Shown here: positions 38,599-46,514 of the stretch, piece after piece
How positions within the stretch are numbered: position 1 is the first letter of the stretch
How the letters are laid out: each line of letters opens with the position of its first letter
Origin: Bacillota bacterium
GTDB lineage: Bacteria > Bacillota > Clostridia > SK-Y3
Length of the DNA stretch: 55,530 nucleotides
Direction of reading: 5' to 3'
NCBI GenBank assembly: GCA_022360955.1
Contig: JAKSBV010000340.1
Span: 1 to 55,530 of the forward strand
Notes under the pieces: generated by a model
Databases searched by the model: none
Told to the model about the DNA's origin: nothing
Seen by the model: only the letters and a program-made list of their open reading frames with translations
Made by a program: the position numbers and the translations under genes

Positions 38599-38632
38599 AA
38601 GGGTTATAGCCATTTGGCTGTAACCCTTTTGT
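38599..38632 (+). terminator. Terminator of the tRNA-tadA-tRNA unit
   Basis: AAGGGTTATAGCC pairs with GGCTGTAACCCTT around ATTT and is followed by TTG. Confidence 0.85.
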
Positions 38633-38832
38633 TATGAGCCTTTGCTGTATTATGTTAACAATTTCTAACGGATTTCTAACATGATAATGAAATCAAGAAT
38701 TTTTAAATATTTATTTGACATTATTAAGCGAATTCTACAATTATACAAAGACAAAGGAACTTAATCATACATAAAAAGCCTCATCTTTTCTACTAGGTAT
38801 CTCAAGTGGAACTTGAGACTTTGAATTGACAG

Positions 38833-38998
38833 AGCTATTTTACGAATATTATTTACAATCAGGGCATAACTTATAAGTACATTGTTGCCAATACTATTGC
38901 AGATTTGGGGGGAAATAGGACCTTTGAAATAGCAGTTTATCATGATCCGTCTGCCGATAGCAAAGCAAAGTTCAAAGAAGAAGCAATACCCCCCAGAT
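38833..38998 (+). pseudogene. Orphan coding fragment without a start
   Basis: An open stretch reads TNIIYNQGITYKYIVANTIA, then DLGGNRTFEIAVYHDPS and AKFKEEAIPPR before a stop. A stop codon lies just upstream and no ribosome site or start is present. The amino-acid pattern looks protein-like but I cannot assign a family. It may be the remnant of a decayed gene. Chance is a real alternative. The rest of 38633-39113 shows only the following inverted repeat. Confidence 0.35.
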
Positions 38999-39016
38999 AG
39001 TTGGCGGAGAAAAAAT

Positions 39017-39084
39017 CCTGGGAGTACATATTCGATCATTTGCCTTGGACTGGCGTCAAAGGTTTATAAATTTGTGCTCCCAGG
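39017..39084. repeat. Inverted repeat before the ABC-transporter 3' end
   Basis: CCTGGGAGTACA (39017-39028) is mirrored by TGTGCTCCCAGG (39073-39084) with one mismatch and a 44-nt spacer. It lies 30 bp downstream of the leftward substrate-binding gene and may act as a terminator, though there is no T run. Confidence 0.5.
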
Positions 39085-39113
39085 TCCAGTCATCATTCTT
39101 GAATCAAATATCG

Positions 39114-40724
39114 TTACTTTAGTTTAATTGAGGGCACATATACATAACCCAGCTGTCCTTCAAATGTGTATTCCCGGATCTTTTTATTATTGTATACTAC
39201 TAATTCGTTCGCATGGTAAAGCGGGACAAGCAGTGCCTTATCGTTGGCCTCACTTAAAATAAAGTCATAGGTTTTCTTTATTTTTTCCTTGTCAACAGTG
39301 ATATTCAGAGCGTCAATGCGTTCACCGGCATTGTCAGCAAGCCTAAACGCACGATTTAACGCATCATTACCCTGCTTGGGATGAGCGTTGGTAATCGTTG
39401 TATGCGGATCCCAAACGCCGCCATATGTGGAATCGTGTGCAATAGAATAATTACCATTTGCGTATTCGTCAATGCAAGCTGCAATCTCCATGCCCTTTGG
39501 CTTAATTTCTATGCCGACTTCTTTCAGTTGAGCGCACAGAACAAGAGCAAGATCTTCCATCAGGGTATCGTCTGTCTCATAAACCAGCTCTCCTTTTAAT
39601 TGGAGGCCATCCTTTTCACGAACACCATCGCCGTCCGTATCAAACCAACCGGAGGCCTCAAGTATCTTAATCGCTTTTTCTGTGTTATATCCATATGTTG
39701 CAAGTTCGACATGACAATATGGCAAATGCGAGGGAAAGAGGCTGTTTGCCTCTGTTGCCATTCCGCCAAGTACGTTTTTACAAATACTCGTTTTATCAAT
39801 GGCGTAACTGGCGGCCCGGCGAACATTCAGATCGTCAAAAGGCGATTTTTCCACATTAAACGCAAGGTATTGCGTATTACTTGCCCCATCTGATATAAGT
39901 GCCGTATAACCAGCCGCTTTTAGCACATCAAAGCTGTTGTAGGACATTTGTCTGACGCCCACAAGAATGTCCACCTCATTACTGCGCAAAGCCAACTGCC
40001 TTGCGTCATTATCAGGAATAACCTTCACATGAAAACGGTCGATTTGAGGTTCTTCAGCCCAGTATGCGGGATTTTTAACAAAAGTATAGGTTGTGCCGTC
40101 CGTATCTCCTTGATACATATAGGGGCCGGTGCCAAGGGTGGCGGTTTTTAAAGTATCCTTGTAAGATCCGTCTTCATTGTATGCGTTAGGAGAGACCATT
40201 GCCAAGACCATCTCCATGGCAAAATCATTCAGTGCTGCATAATAGGGCTGAATCAAATGTACCTCAACCGTATAGGGGTCCACTACGATGACTTTATCGA
40301 ACAGAGTAGTCACTGTTCCAAAATAACCATTATAGATGCCCAGGTTGAGGGGAATGAATTCCAGATTTTTCTTGACAGCCTCGGCGTCAAAGGGCTCTCC
40401 GTCAGTAAATTTCACATTCTCTCTCAGATGGAAGGTATACACAAGGCCATCTTCAGATATTTCCCAGCTTTCCGCAAGGCCGGGAACAATTTCGCCGTTA
40501 TCGTAACTGACAAGGGTTTCGTAAAAATTACGCGTATAATACATGATACCATGGCTGCTCTCCTCCAATGTAAGAGGGGCAAAGCGTTCAAAGTTCCAGC
40601 TCTCGCTGAGTGTGAGTTCGTTAATTTCACCTTCAGTATCGATAGTAGTTTTGGAGCAACTGGCTATAGACGTCAGCAGCAACGCAATAGCCATCAGCAT
40701 AATAATTATTTTTTTCAATATCAT
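39114..40724 (-). CDS. ABC transporter substrate-binding lipoprotein (peptide/nickel family 5)
   Basis: 536 aa. A signal peptide ends in the lipobox LTSIASC, so the protein is anchored to the outer face of the membrane. The family-5 fold is clear: LAESWEISEDGLVYTFHLRE near residue 85, and later RRAASYAIDKTSIC. The substrate is not evident; nickel, peptides or a metallophore are all possible. The start is ATG 40724, with GAGAG upstream (an in-frame GTG precedes it). It is the last gene of a leftward operon: two permeases, a broken ATPase, then this gene. Confidence 0.9.
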   Translation of the reverse strand: MILKKIIIMLMAIALLLTSIASCSKTTIDTEGEINELTLSESWNFERFAPLTLEESSHGIMYYTRNFYETLVSYDNGEIVPGLAESWEISEDGLVYTFHLRENVKFTDGEPFDAEAVKKNLEFIPLNLGIYNGYFGTVTTLFDKVIVVDPYTVEVHLIQPYYAALNDFAMEMVLAMVSPNAYNEDGSYKDTLKTATLGTGPYMYQGDTDGTTYTFVKNPAYWAEEPQIDRFHVKVIPDNDARQLALRSNEVDILVGVRQMSYNSFDVLKAAGYTALISDGASNTQYLAFNVEKSPFDDLNVRRAASYAIDKTSICKNVLGGMATEANSLFPSHLPYCHVELATYGYNTEKAIKILEASGWFDTDGDGVREKDGLQLKGELVYETDDTLMEDLALVLCAQLKEVGIEIKPKGMEIAACIDEYANGNYSIAHDSTYGGVWDPHTTITNAHPKQGNDALNRAFRLADNAGERIDALNITVDKEKIKKTYDFILSEANDKALLVPLYHANELVVYNNKKIREYTFEGQLGYVYVPSIKLK

Positions 40725-40768
40725 CACTCTCTTTTTCTTAATATAGTTTTATATAAAACTCTGCCGCT

Positions 40769-41064
40769 TTATCGGTGCAGCGGTGACCGAGGCGGAAGAG
40801 ATTCTATTAACATTCTGGAATAATCATGGCGAAAATCCGTATAGGAGGCGGCATTTTTAAGCTGTTCAATGATAGAGCCGTCTTTCATAACAAAGATATT
40901 GTCAGCCATATAGAGCGCCACATCGATGTTATGGGTAAGAAATAAGAACATACTCATGCTAATGCAGTGCCAGCCGGGAGGGAAAAGCTTACACTCTTCA
41001 CAATAGGGCAAGCCGGTTGTCTAAGACTGATGCACAGGTTGCTTATTTTTAATAGTTCCTTCAT
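40769..41064 (-). pseudogene. ABC transporter ATPase gene with internal deletion
   Basis: The intact start ATG at 41064 (AGGAGGTGAGCGA ahead of it) opens MKELLKISNLCISLRQPACP and runs to SFSLPAGTALA, then a stop. Immediately after, in another frame, the C-terminus of an ABC ATPase appears: MSMFLFLTHNIDVALYMADN, then IFVMKDGSIIEQ and a tail to 40769. Walker A, signature and Walker B, roughly 150 or more residues, are missing. The remaining halves may derive from one gene, or from the first and second ATPase genes that usually follow the permeases. It cannot hydrolyse ATP. Confidence 0.88.
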
Positions 41065-41885
41065 TCGCTCACCTCCTCGGGGGAGATCATATCCCTGAGG
41101 GCTTCCCCAAAAAGATTGAACCCTGCTGCCGTGATTAAAATGCAGAGACCGGGATAGACAACTAATCTTGGATGGGCATAAAAGCTGGATCTGGCTTGAT
41201 TGAGCATGGCACCCCATTCCGGCGTTCCCGCCTCAAACCCCAGTCCAAGAAAAGAAAAGCCGGATACCATAAGAATAAGCGAGGCTATTCCCGTGCTTAG
41301 AATCACAATGCACTGGGGCAGGATATTGGGTATAATGTGATAAAATACAATTCTCAGGCCACTGCATCCTGCTATTTTAGACGCTAGGATATAGTCCTTG
41401 GCTTTTTCAATCCGTGCATAGGTGCGTAGTACCTTTGCGTACCAGACCCACATGGAAAAAATCACCGCTGTAAGAATAATCTCTATCCCTTGTCCCAGCG
41501 CTCCGACGAGGGACAACACGATAACCAGCGGAGGAAAGGCCATGAAAATATCACAAACGATAAGGAATACCCGTTCAAGCCGGCCGCCTATATAGGCCGC
41601 CGCTGTTCCAAAGGCCAGCCCGATGGTTCCCAGTGCCAGCAGCGTGGGTACCGCAATCCCCAGAGAATATCTGGCGCCAAAGATCAGCCTTGACAAAACG
41701 CACCTGCCCAACTGGTCCGTCCCCAGCGGATACGCCGGGCTTACATGCAGGAACTTGTTTAGCGTATCAATTTGATTCGGATCATTGGGCGCAATGAATG
41801 GAGCAAAAACGGCAATCATTGATACAAACAGCATCAGGCCAAGACCAATCAGGGCCTGCTTGTTTTTTAAGAGTGCTTTATTCAT
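41061..41885 (-). CDS. ABC transporter permease (DppC/NikC type)
   Basis: 274-aa inner membrane permease with six predicted helices. The N-terminal region has the ALIGLGLMLFVSMIAVF helix and the NDPNQIDTLNKFLHVSP loop with GTDQLGRCVLSRLIFGAR, as in DppC-like proteins. The EAA loop is present (KIAGCSGLRIVFYHIIPNIL). Its stop overlaps the ATG of the gutted ATPase (ATGA), and its start overlaps the preceding permease by 8 nt. Confidence 0.93.
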   Translation of the reverse strand: MNKALLKNKQALIGLGLMLFVSMIAVFAPFIAPNDPNQIDTLNKFLHVSPAYPLGTDQLGRCVLSRLIFGARYSLGIAVPTLLALGTIGLAFGTAAAYIGGRLERVFLIVCDIFMAFPPLVIVLSLVGALGQGIEIILTAVIFSMWVWYAKVLRTYARIEKAKDYILASKIAGCSGLRIVFYHIIPNILPQCIVILSTGIASLILMVSGFSFLGLGFEAGTPEWGAMLNQARSSFYAHPRLVVYPGLCILITAAGFNLFGEALRDMISPEEVSE

Positions 41886-42825
41886 AAAGTGCTTCCTCCC
41901 TTTCGATCATTCGAGGATTCAGGACCATATTGATTCCATCCGCAAGTATGCTGCAAAATACAAAAATAAGGGCAATAATCAATACACAGCCGTTGATTGT
42001 CGGTAAATCGCGAGCCATGACGGCATTAAGCAGATGGAGGCCTATTCCTTTCAGCGAAAAAACGCTTTCCACCACTGCGCTTCCGGCAAGCATATAGCCT
42101 AAATTCTGGAAAAATAATGTAACAATCGGGGGAAGTGAGTTTTTTAAAACATGGCCCCAAACAATTCGATTGGTGCTGATGCCTCTTGCCTTGGCGTAAA
42201 CTACGTAGTCCTTGTTTAAGTTAGACAGTACTGTGGCACGGAATAACCGGATAAATGAGGATGCTGCGGGTATGGCAAGAACCAGCGCGGGAAGAATCAG
42301 GCTTCTGATATTTCCATAATCTACAACCTCAAAAATAGGGAAGGTAACCGCAAATATCAGAAGCAACAGAAAGCCCAGCCAGAAGCTTGGAATGGAAATG
42401 CCTAAGATGGACACCCCCTTTACGAAGTGGTCAAAAAGACTGTTTTTTCTGACAGCGGAAATGACACTGATGGGTATGAATGAGATCACAATAAAAAACA
42501 AAGCCAGAGCCACAAGCTGTATGGTTGCAGGCATTTTCTGCGCAATATCGTAACTGACCGGATTTTTTGTCAGCAGAGATGTACCTAGATCACCTTTCAG
42601 ACAATTACCAATCCAATTGATATACTGTTGATATAATGGCAAGTTAAGCCCCATTTCCAACCGGATTTCTTCGATTTTTTCAGGTGTAGGATTCTTCAAT
42701 ACCCGACTGGCATAGGCCTCAGCAGGGTCCACCGGCGAAATATTTGACAGCAAAAAGGAAAGGACCGTTATGCCAAACAACACAATGACAAGGCTGATCA
42801 ATCGTTTTCTTATATATGTAAACAA
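41878..42825 (-). CDS. ABC transporter permease (DppB/NikB type)
   Basis: 315-aa permease with six predicted helices and the typical N-terminus YIRKRLISLVIVLFGITVLS. The EAA loop is YAKARGISTNRIVWGHVLKN. It pairs with the downstream permease. The start appears to be TTG at 42825, with a weak GTGAG upstream; no better codon is in frame. First gene of the operon. Confidence 0.92.
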   Translation of the reverse strand: MFTYIRKRLISLVIVLFGITVLSFLLSNISPVDPAEAYASRVLKNPTPEKIEEIRLEMGLNLPLYQQYINWIGNCLKGDLGTSLLTKNPVSYDIAQKMPATIQLVALALFFIVISFIPISVISAVRKNSLFDHFVKGVSILGISIPSFWLGFLLLLIFAVTFPIFEVVDYGNIRSLILPALVLAIPAASSFIRLFRATVLSNLNKDYVVYAKARGISTNRIVWGHVLKNSLPPIVTLFFQNLGYMLAGSAVVESVFSLKGIGLHLLNAVMARDLPTINGCVLIIALIFVFCSILADGINMVLNPRMIEREEALYE

Positions 42826-43144
42826 CTCGTTCTCACGTCCTTTCTTGTATGGACTTAAGCTCCCATGATGCTGTTTCTTTTACGTCGGCTGTCGGTCTCT
42901 CCGATCCGTGGCGGAAGTTGCCGGCCCGTCCGAAGTCTTAAAACTTCCCATAGGTCGCTTAGTTTTTGGATTTAATCTCTTTGATAACTTTTTTTACTTC
43001 AATAGTTAGATGCCCCTAACTCTAATGCGATAAAAAAGTATGGCTGCCTTGCTATTTAGGGCAAATAAAAGTATGGCAACCATACTAAAATTCATATAAT
43101 AAACCATTGCCTTAAACGTGGTAAAAAGCGATGGCATTATATTT
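42826..43144. promoter_or_regulatory. Intergenic region between marR and the permease operon, with a palindromic operator at 43071-43085
   Basis: GTATGGCAACCATAC (43071-43085) is a 15-bp palindrome with perfect 6-bp arms. A related half, GTATGGCTGCC, lies about 30 bp to the left. Similar sequences occur in the marR promoter and in the promoter at 43751. MarR-family dimers bind palindromes of this size, so it is a likely operator for control of the transporter. 42850-43060 shows no gene. Confidence 0.6.
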
Positions 43145-43633
43145 CTACTCATTTTGTTTTTCCTGCTGTATTGTTACTTCATTCACTCGGTCAAGGTCTT
43201 TGGCAACATTGTGAAGGAATTTCAATAAAAATGCAATTTCACCTTCGGTTCCACTTGAGACATGTTTTTCAATCATTTGTTCAAACCTATCATGGTATTT
43301 CATATGATTTTCATGTGCCAGCTTCCCCTTATCCGTTACATAAACAGCCAGTTTTGAAAGCTTTTGCTCATCGACCTTCTTTTCAACCAGACCCTTTCTT
43401 TCCAGTTTTTTGACTATTTCGGAAGCAGATGCTTTGGTAACATTTAATTCTTCTGCAAGCCCGTTAATATGAATGCCGGGATGATCGACAATTTGCATAA
43501 GCACATGGATTTCCGAATAGAAAATCGAAACGTCAGTCCCATAGCAACGAGCCTCTTTTTCCTGACGCAGATATTCATGCGTCAAGTTCAAAACAGCATA
43601 TGCGAGACTTTTATCATCTTTACCGTATCTCAT
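43145..43633 (-). CDS. MarR-family transcriptional regulator
   Basis: 162-aa winged-helix protein. The recognition region is INGLAEELNVTKASASEIVK followed by LERKGLVEKKVDEQKLSKLA (the wing). The start is taken as ATG 43633 (MRYGKDDKSLAYAVLN). A consensus promoter lies inside the longer upstream frame, so earlier starts cannot be used from it. Transcription would begin at or within a base or two of this ATG, giving a leaderless mRNA. It probably represses itself and neighbouring genes through the shared palindromes. Confidence 0.85.
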   Translation of the reverse strand: MRYGKDDKSLAYAVLNLTHEYLRQEKEARCYGTDVSIFYSEIHVLMQIVDHPGIHINGLAEELNVTKASASEIVKKLERKGLVEKKVDEQKLSKLAVYVTDKGKLAHENHMKYHDRFEQMIEKHVSSGTEGEIAFLLKFLHNVAKDLDRVNEVTIQQEKQNE

Positions 43634-43639
43634 ACAAAT

Positions 43640-43668
43640 ATTATAAGGTTGCCTTACCTTTTTGTCAA
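43640..43668 (-). promoter_or_regulatory. Consensus SigA promoter of marR with embedded operator
   Basis: Reading leftward: TTGACA (43668-43663) and TATAAT (43645-43640) with exactly 17 bp between. The spacer holds AAGGTAAGGCAACCTT, which has inverted AAGGT/ACCTT arms and resembles the 43071 palindrome. Only 6 nt separate -10 from the ATG. Confidence 0.9.
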
Positions 43669-43750
43669 TCATAAATTTATTAACATGCTGCCTAAGCTTT
43701 TGTGCGTTTATTTTCCGGATAATATTGAGATGAAAAATACATTTATTTAT

Positions 43751-43779
43751 TTGACATGGTTACCATAGAATTCTATAAT
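43751..43779 (+). promoter_or_regulatory. Consensus SigA promoter with operator-like palindrome
   Basis: TTGACA (43751) and TATAAT (43774) with exactly 17-bp spacing. ATGGTTACCAT (43756-43766) is a perfect odd palindrome overlapping the -35 and matches the MarR-site pattern AWGGTTRCCWT. It drives the membrane gene at 43842. Confidence 0.9.
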
Positions 43780-43841
43780 TGTATTATTACATCATACAAT
43801 AAAATCTGATTTTTCAGATGTCATAACAGGAGGAGGCATCC

Positions 43842-44279
43842 ATGGGGTTATTTGAATGGTTATTTGAAAGACATAATCCGGGGCCGGTTGGGACTTTTGA
43901 ACGGAACGAAAAAGCGCCTAAACCGCCCAAAGGATCTATTGTCTTGCTGAGATTAATTATTTGTGCAGGCGTTATTGGGTTGTTATTTAATATGATAATA
44001 GGTCATCAACCCACCGTAAAAGATGTAATGGTATTCATTGGTGTTATTTTTTTATATTGCGTGATAAGCTATTATATCGTCCCTAAGCCGGACTATTCAA
44101 ATGTAGGCTGGTTTGGCGGTTTGGTAGACAATCCGTTTCGTTACTCCGACGACCTCAATAGGATAGATATTATTTATGGTTATATTATATCCGGGAAGAT
44201 TCTTAGCGCAGACAATAGTGCAAGCATTTTATTTGATAAGAAAGAGATAAAGCGTGCAGCAGCTGCAGATCAAATTTGA
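43842..44279 (+). CDS. Membrane protein of unknown function
   Basis: 145 aa. N-terminal soluble part (FEWLFERHNPGPVGTFERNE), then two adjacent transmembrane helices (about 32-52 and 60-80) and a C-terminal part with VGWFGGLVDNPFRYSDDLNR and a predicted soluble end. I recognise no family. AGGAGGAGG precedes the ATG at 43842. The perfect promoter with an operator suggests it is expressed strongly but conditionally, perhaps under the adjacent MarR. Confidence 0.75.
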   Translation: MGLFEWLFERHNPGPVGTFERNEKAPKPPKGSIVLLRLIICAGVIGLLFNMIIGHQPTVKDVMVFIGVIFLYCVISYYIVPKPDYSNVGWFGGLVDNPFRYSDDLNRIDIIYGYIISGKILSADNSASILFDKKEIKRAAAADQI

Positions 44280-44414
44280 TCACAAGATGGTTGCAGCATT
44301 GATTTTTATGGAAAGACCTGCATTTGGTAAAGATTTCGGTGAAATAAAGCAGACTAAAGCAACCGGGGGATATTTACAGACACATATTGATATTATGATG
44401 AGGGGGAAATAGTT

Positions 44415-44720
44415 ATGAGAAGAATAATAGCAGGCATCATTATTTCATTCTATGGATTCATACTTTTAATTTATGTACATTGGAACGCAATACGCATTTT
44501 GCCTAATATAACCGTTTGGAATACAAGATTAGGAATTTTTGGCACAGCATTGGTCCAAAACAGAAGTCTGATTCTATTTGTTACGTCTATTCTTTTATTC
44601 GGTTATGGCATTTTTTTATTATTATCCGGTTCTGTGAGATATGATTGTTGTATAGCATGGCTCAAGAAGATAACAAAAAAAATAGGGCAGAGGGGTAAAG
44701 AGCATAGTAATAAAATCTAA
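44415..44720 (+). CDS. Small two-helix membrane protein
   Basis: 101 aa. Hydrophobic segments at about 4-25 and 50-75, Lys-rich C-terminus. No known family. ATG at 44415 follows GAGGGGG. It lies 135 bp after the preceding membrane gene and before a good terminator, so the two may be an operon. The bases 44280-44414 show no gene. Confidence 0.65.
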   Translation: MRRIIAGIIISFYGFILLIYVHWNAIRILPNITVWNTRLGIFGTALVQNRSLILFVTSILLFGYGIFLLLSGSVRYDCCIAWLKKITKKIGQRGKEHSNKI

Positions 44721-44722
44721 AG

Positions 44723-44757
44723 AAAGGGTTACGGCGATTTGACCGTAACCCTTTGTT
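44723..44757 (+). terminator. Terminator of the small membrane-protein pair
   Basis: AAAGGGTTACGG pairs with CCGTAACCCTTT around a short loop and is followed by GTT. Confidence 0.85.
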
Positions 44758-44848
44758 AGTGAAATTTTGCCTTCAGATTCTGATAGGCAAAAAACGTCAC
44801 CATACTTTCTTTCATCGTATCAAGCTACATTATATAAATCATTCTTCT

Positions 44849-46222
44849 TTATTTCCAAAGCATATTTAATATCCCGATTGCATTCAGAAATACAAGGAGG
44901 ATCAAGGCCGGTGCGACATACTTAATGATAAATCCATAGGTTTTGAACAGAGAGGACTTTACTGTTCCTCCGTTGGATAATTCATCAATCGACTTGTCAA
45001 CACCCCACTGATATCCTACAAATAATGCAATGACGAGTCCGCCGAACGGCAGTAATATATTGGAGGCCATATAGTCCATCAAGTCGAAAAAGGTTTTGCC
45101 AAACCACGTATAGTCTTTTAATACGTTCATTGAAAGGGCAGATGGGAGACCTGCCAAAAATAAGGCAATTCCCGTAAGAATAACGGACTTCTTTCTCCCC
45201 CAGTGATGCTCGTCAACAAAATAAGCAATAATAACCTCCATAATGGATATAGCCGATGTGAGGGCCGCAATGCCTAATAACAGGAAGAACAATGTGCTAA
45301 AAAATGAACCCAAAGGCATTTGTCCAAATACTGCAGGCAGTACGCTAAAGACCAGTGAAGAGCCTCCCGTTGGTTCAAAGCCTAATGCAAACACTGCAGG
45401 GAAAATGGCAAAGCCGGCTAATAGTGCAATTCCTGTATCCATAGCGGTAACCATTAAAGCTGTCTTAGGCAAATTTTCAGATTTGGAAACATAGCTTGCA
45501 TAAGTAATCATAGTTCCCATCCCAAGACTTAAGCTGAAAAATGCCTGGCCAAATGCCATTACAATCGTTTCAACCGTTATTTTTGTAAAATCAGGGTACA
45601 ACAAAAATTTTATCCCTTCCCAGCTTCCTTCTAATGTTAAGCCGCGGGCCACCAGGACCACCAATAGAATAAATAGAGCCGGCATCAGAATTTTACTCCA
45701 CTTTTCGATGCCTTCTTTAACGCCCCCGAACAAAATCAAGCAGCTGATCACTATGACGGCAAGGTGCCAAAAGATAGGGCTCCATACGCCACTGATATGG
45801 GAAACAAAAAGATTACCTAACTGATCCGGCGACATGACCGTCAAGTTTGCAAATATACTTTTAAATATATAGGAAAATGTCCAGCCTGCGACTATAGAAT
45901 AAAAAGACATCGTAAAAATTGCGGCTACGACGCCACTTACGCCTCCTATAAACCACGGTTTGTCAGGTGAGAGCTTTTTATAAGCAGTAATAGCACTTTT
46001 CTTTGTATTTCTGCCGATGGAAAAAGCTGCAAGCATTACCGGCAATCCGATTAATGCAATACAAACCAAATAAATTAAAATAAAAGCTGCCCCGCCGTTT
46101 TCCCCCGCAATATAAGGAAAGCGCCATATGTTGCCTAATCCGATCGCCGAACCCGCCGCAGCGAATATAAAGCCGATCCTACTGACAAAGGCCCCCCGTT
46201 TTTGTAAATTGTTCTTACTCAT
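44849..46222 (-). CDS. Sodium-dependent transporter, NSS (neurotransmitter:Na+ symporter) family
   Basis: 457-aa polytopic membrane protein. The family signature AAAGSAIGLGNIWRFPYIAG is in TM1, with its Na+ and substrate sites, followed by ENGGAAFILIYL in TM2. Bacterial members such as LeuT and Tyt1 import amino acids. The substrate is not evident from sequence. ATG at 46222 follows GGGAGGAGA; an in-frame TTG two codons earlier is less likely. Flanked by intergenic DNA on both sides. Confidence 0.93.
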   Translation of the reverse strand: MSKNNLQKRGAFVSRIGFIFAAAGSAIGLGNIWRFPYIAGENGGAAFILIYLVCIALIGLPVMLAAFSIGRNTKKSAITAYKKLSPDKPWFIGGVSGVVAAIFTMSFYSIVAGWTFSYIFKSIFANLTVMSPDQLGNLFVSHISGVWSPIFWHLAVIVISCLILFGGVKEGIEKWSKILMPALFILLVVLVARGLTLEGSWEGIKFLLYPDFTKITVETIVMAFGQAFFSLSLGMGTMITYASYVSKSENLPKTALMVTAMDTGIALLAGFAIFPAVFALGFEPTGGSSLVFSVLPAVFGQMPLGSFFSTLFFLLLGIAALTSAISIMEVIIAYFVDEHHWGRKKSVILTGIALFLAGLPSALSMNVLKDYTWFGKTFFDLMDYMASNILLPFGGLVIALFVGYQWGVDKSIDELSNGGTVKSSLFKTYGFIIKYVAPALILLVFLNAIGILNMLWK

Positions 46223-46412
46223 ACTCAATCTCCTCCCAATAATTCCTTCTTAATTTAATACATGCTATTCCTATCAGAATTCTTTTGACATGTATCTTGT
46301 ATTCAATTTTAACATTTTTTCGACAATTTTAGAACCATATGTTTAAAAAAAATTTATCCAGCGCCTTTAACCCTAGTCTTGCACAATATTGCTTTGGATA
46401 ATACCAAGCAAT

Positions 46413-46442
46413 AAGGGTTTTGACTCATGAGTCAAAACCCTT
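46413..46442 (-). terminator. Terminator of the P-loop ATPase gene
   Basis: AAGGGTTTTGACTC pairs perfectly with GAGTCAAAACCCTT around AT. It is about 73 bp past the stop at 46515. The remainder of 46223-46412 is AT-rich and holds only the promoter side of the NSS gene. Confidence 0.75.
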
Positions 46443-46514
46443 TGTTAAAATAATTAATGCATAACATTTCATTTCTTCTGTGCCCATAGCGCCAAAGCCT
46501 TTCCTTCGGTGTTT

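Noticed and set aside
40954-41217. Open frame spanning the end of the DppC-type permease and the ATPase start
   Set aside because: Its first part is out of frame within the permease gene; only the part from 41064 is real, as the start of the broken ATPase.
44280-44414. Possible short gene between the two small membrane-protein genes
   Set aside because: No start with a ribosome site gives more than a few dozen codons, and no motif is visible.
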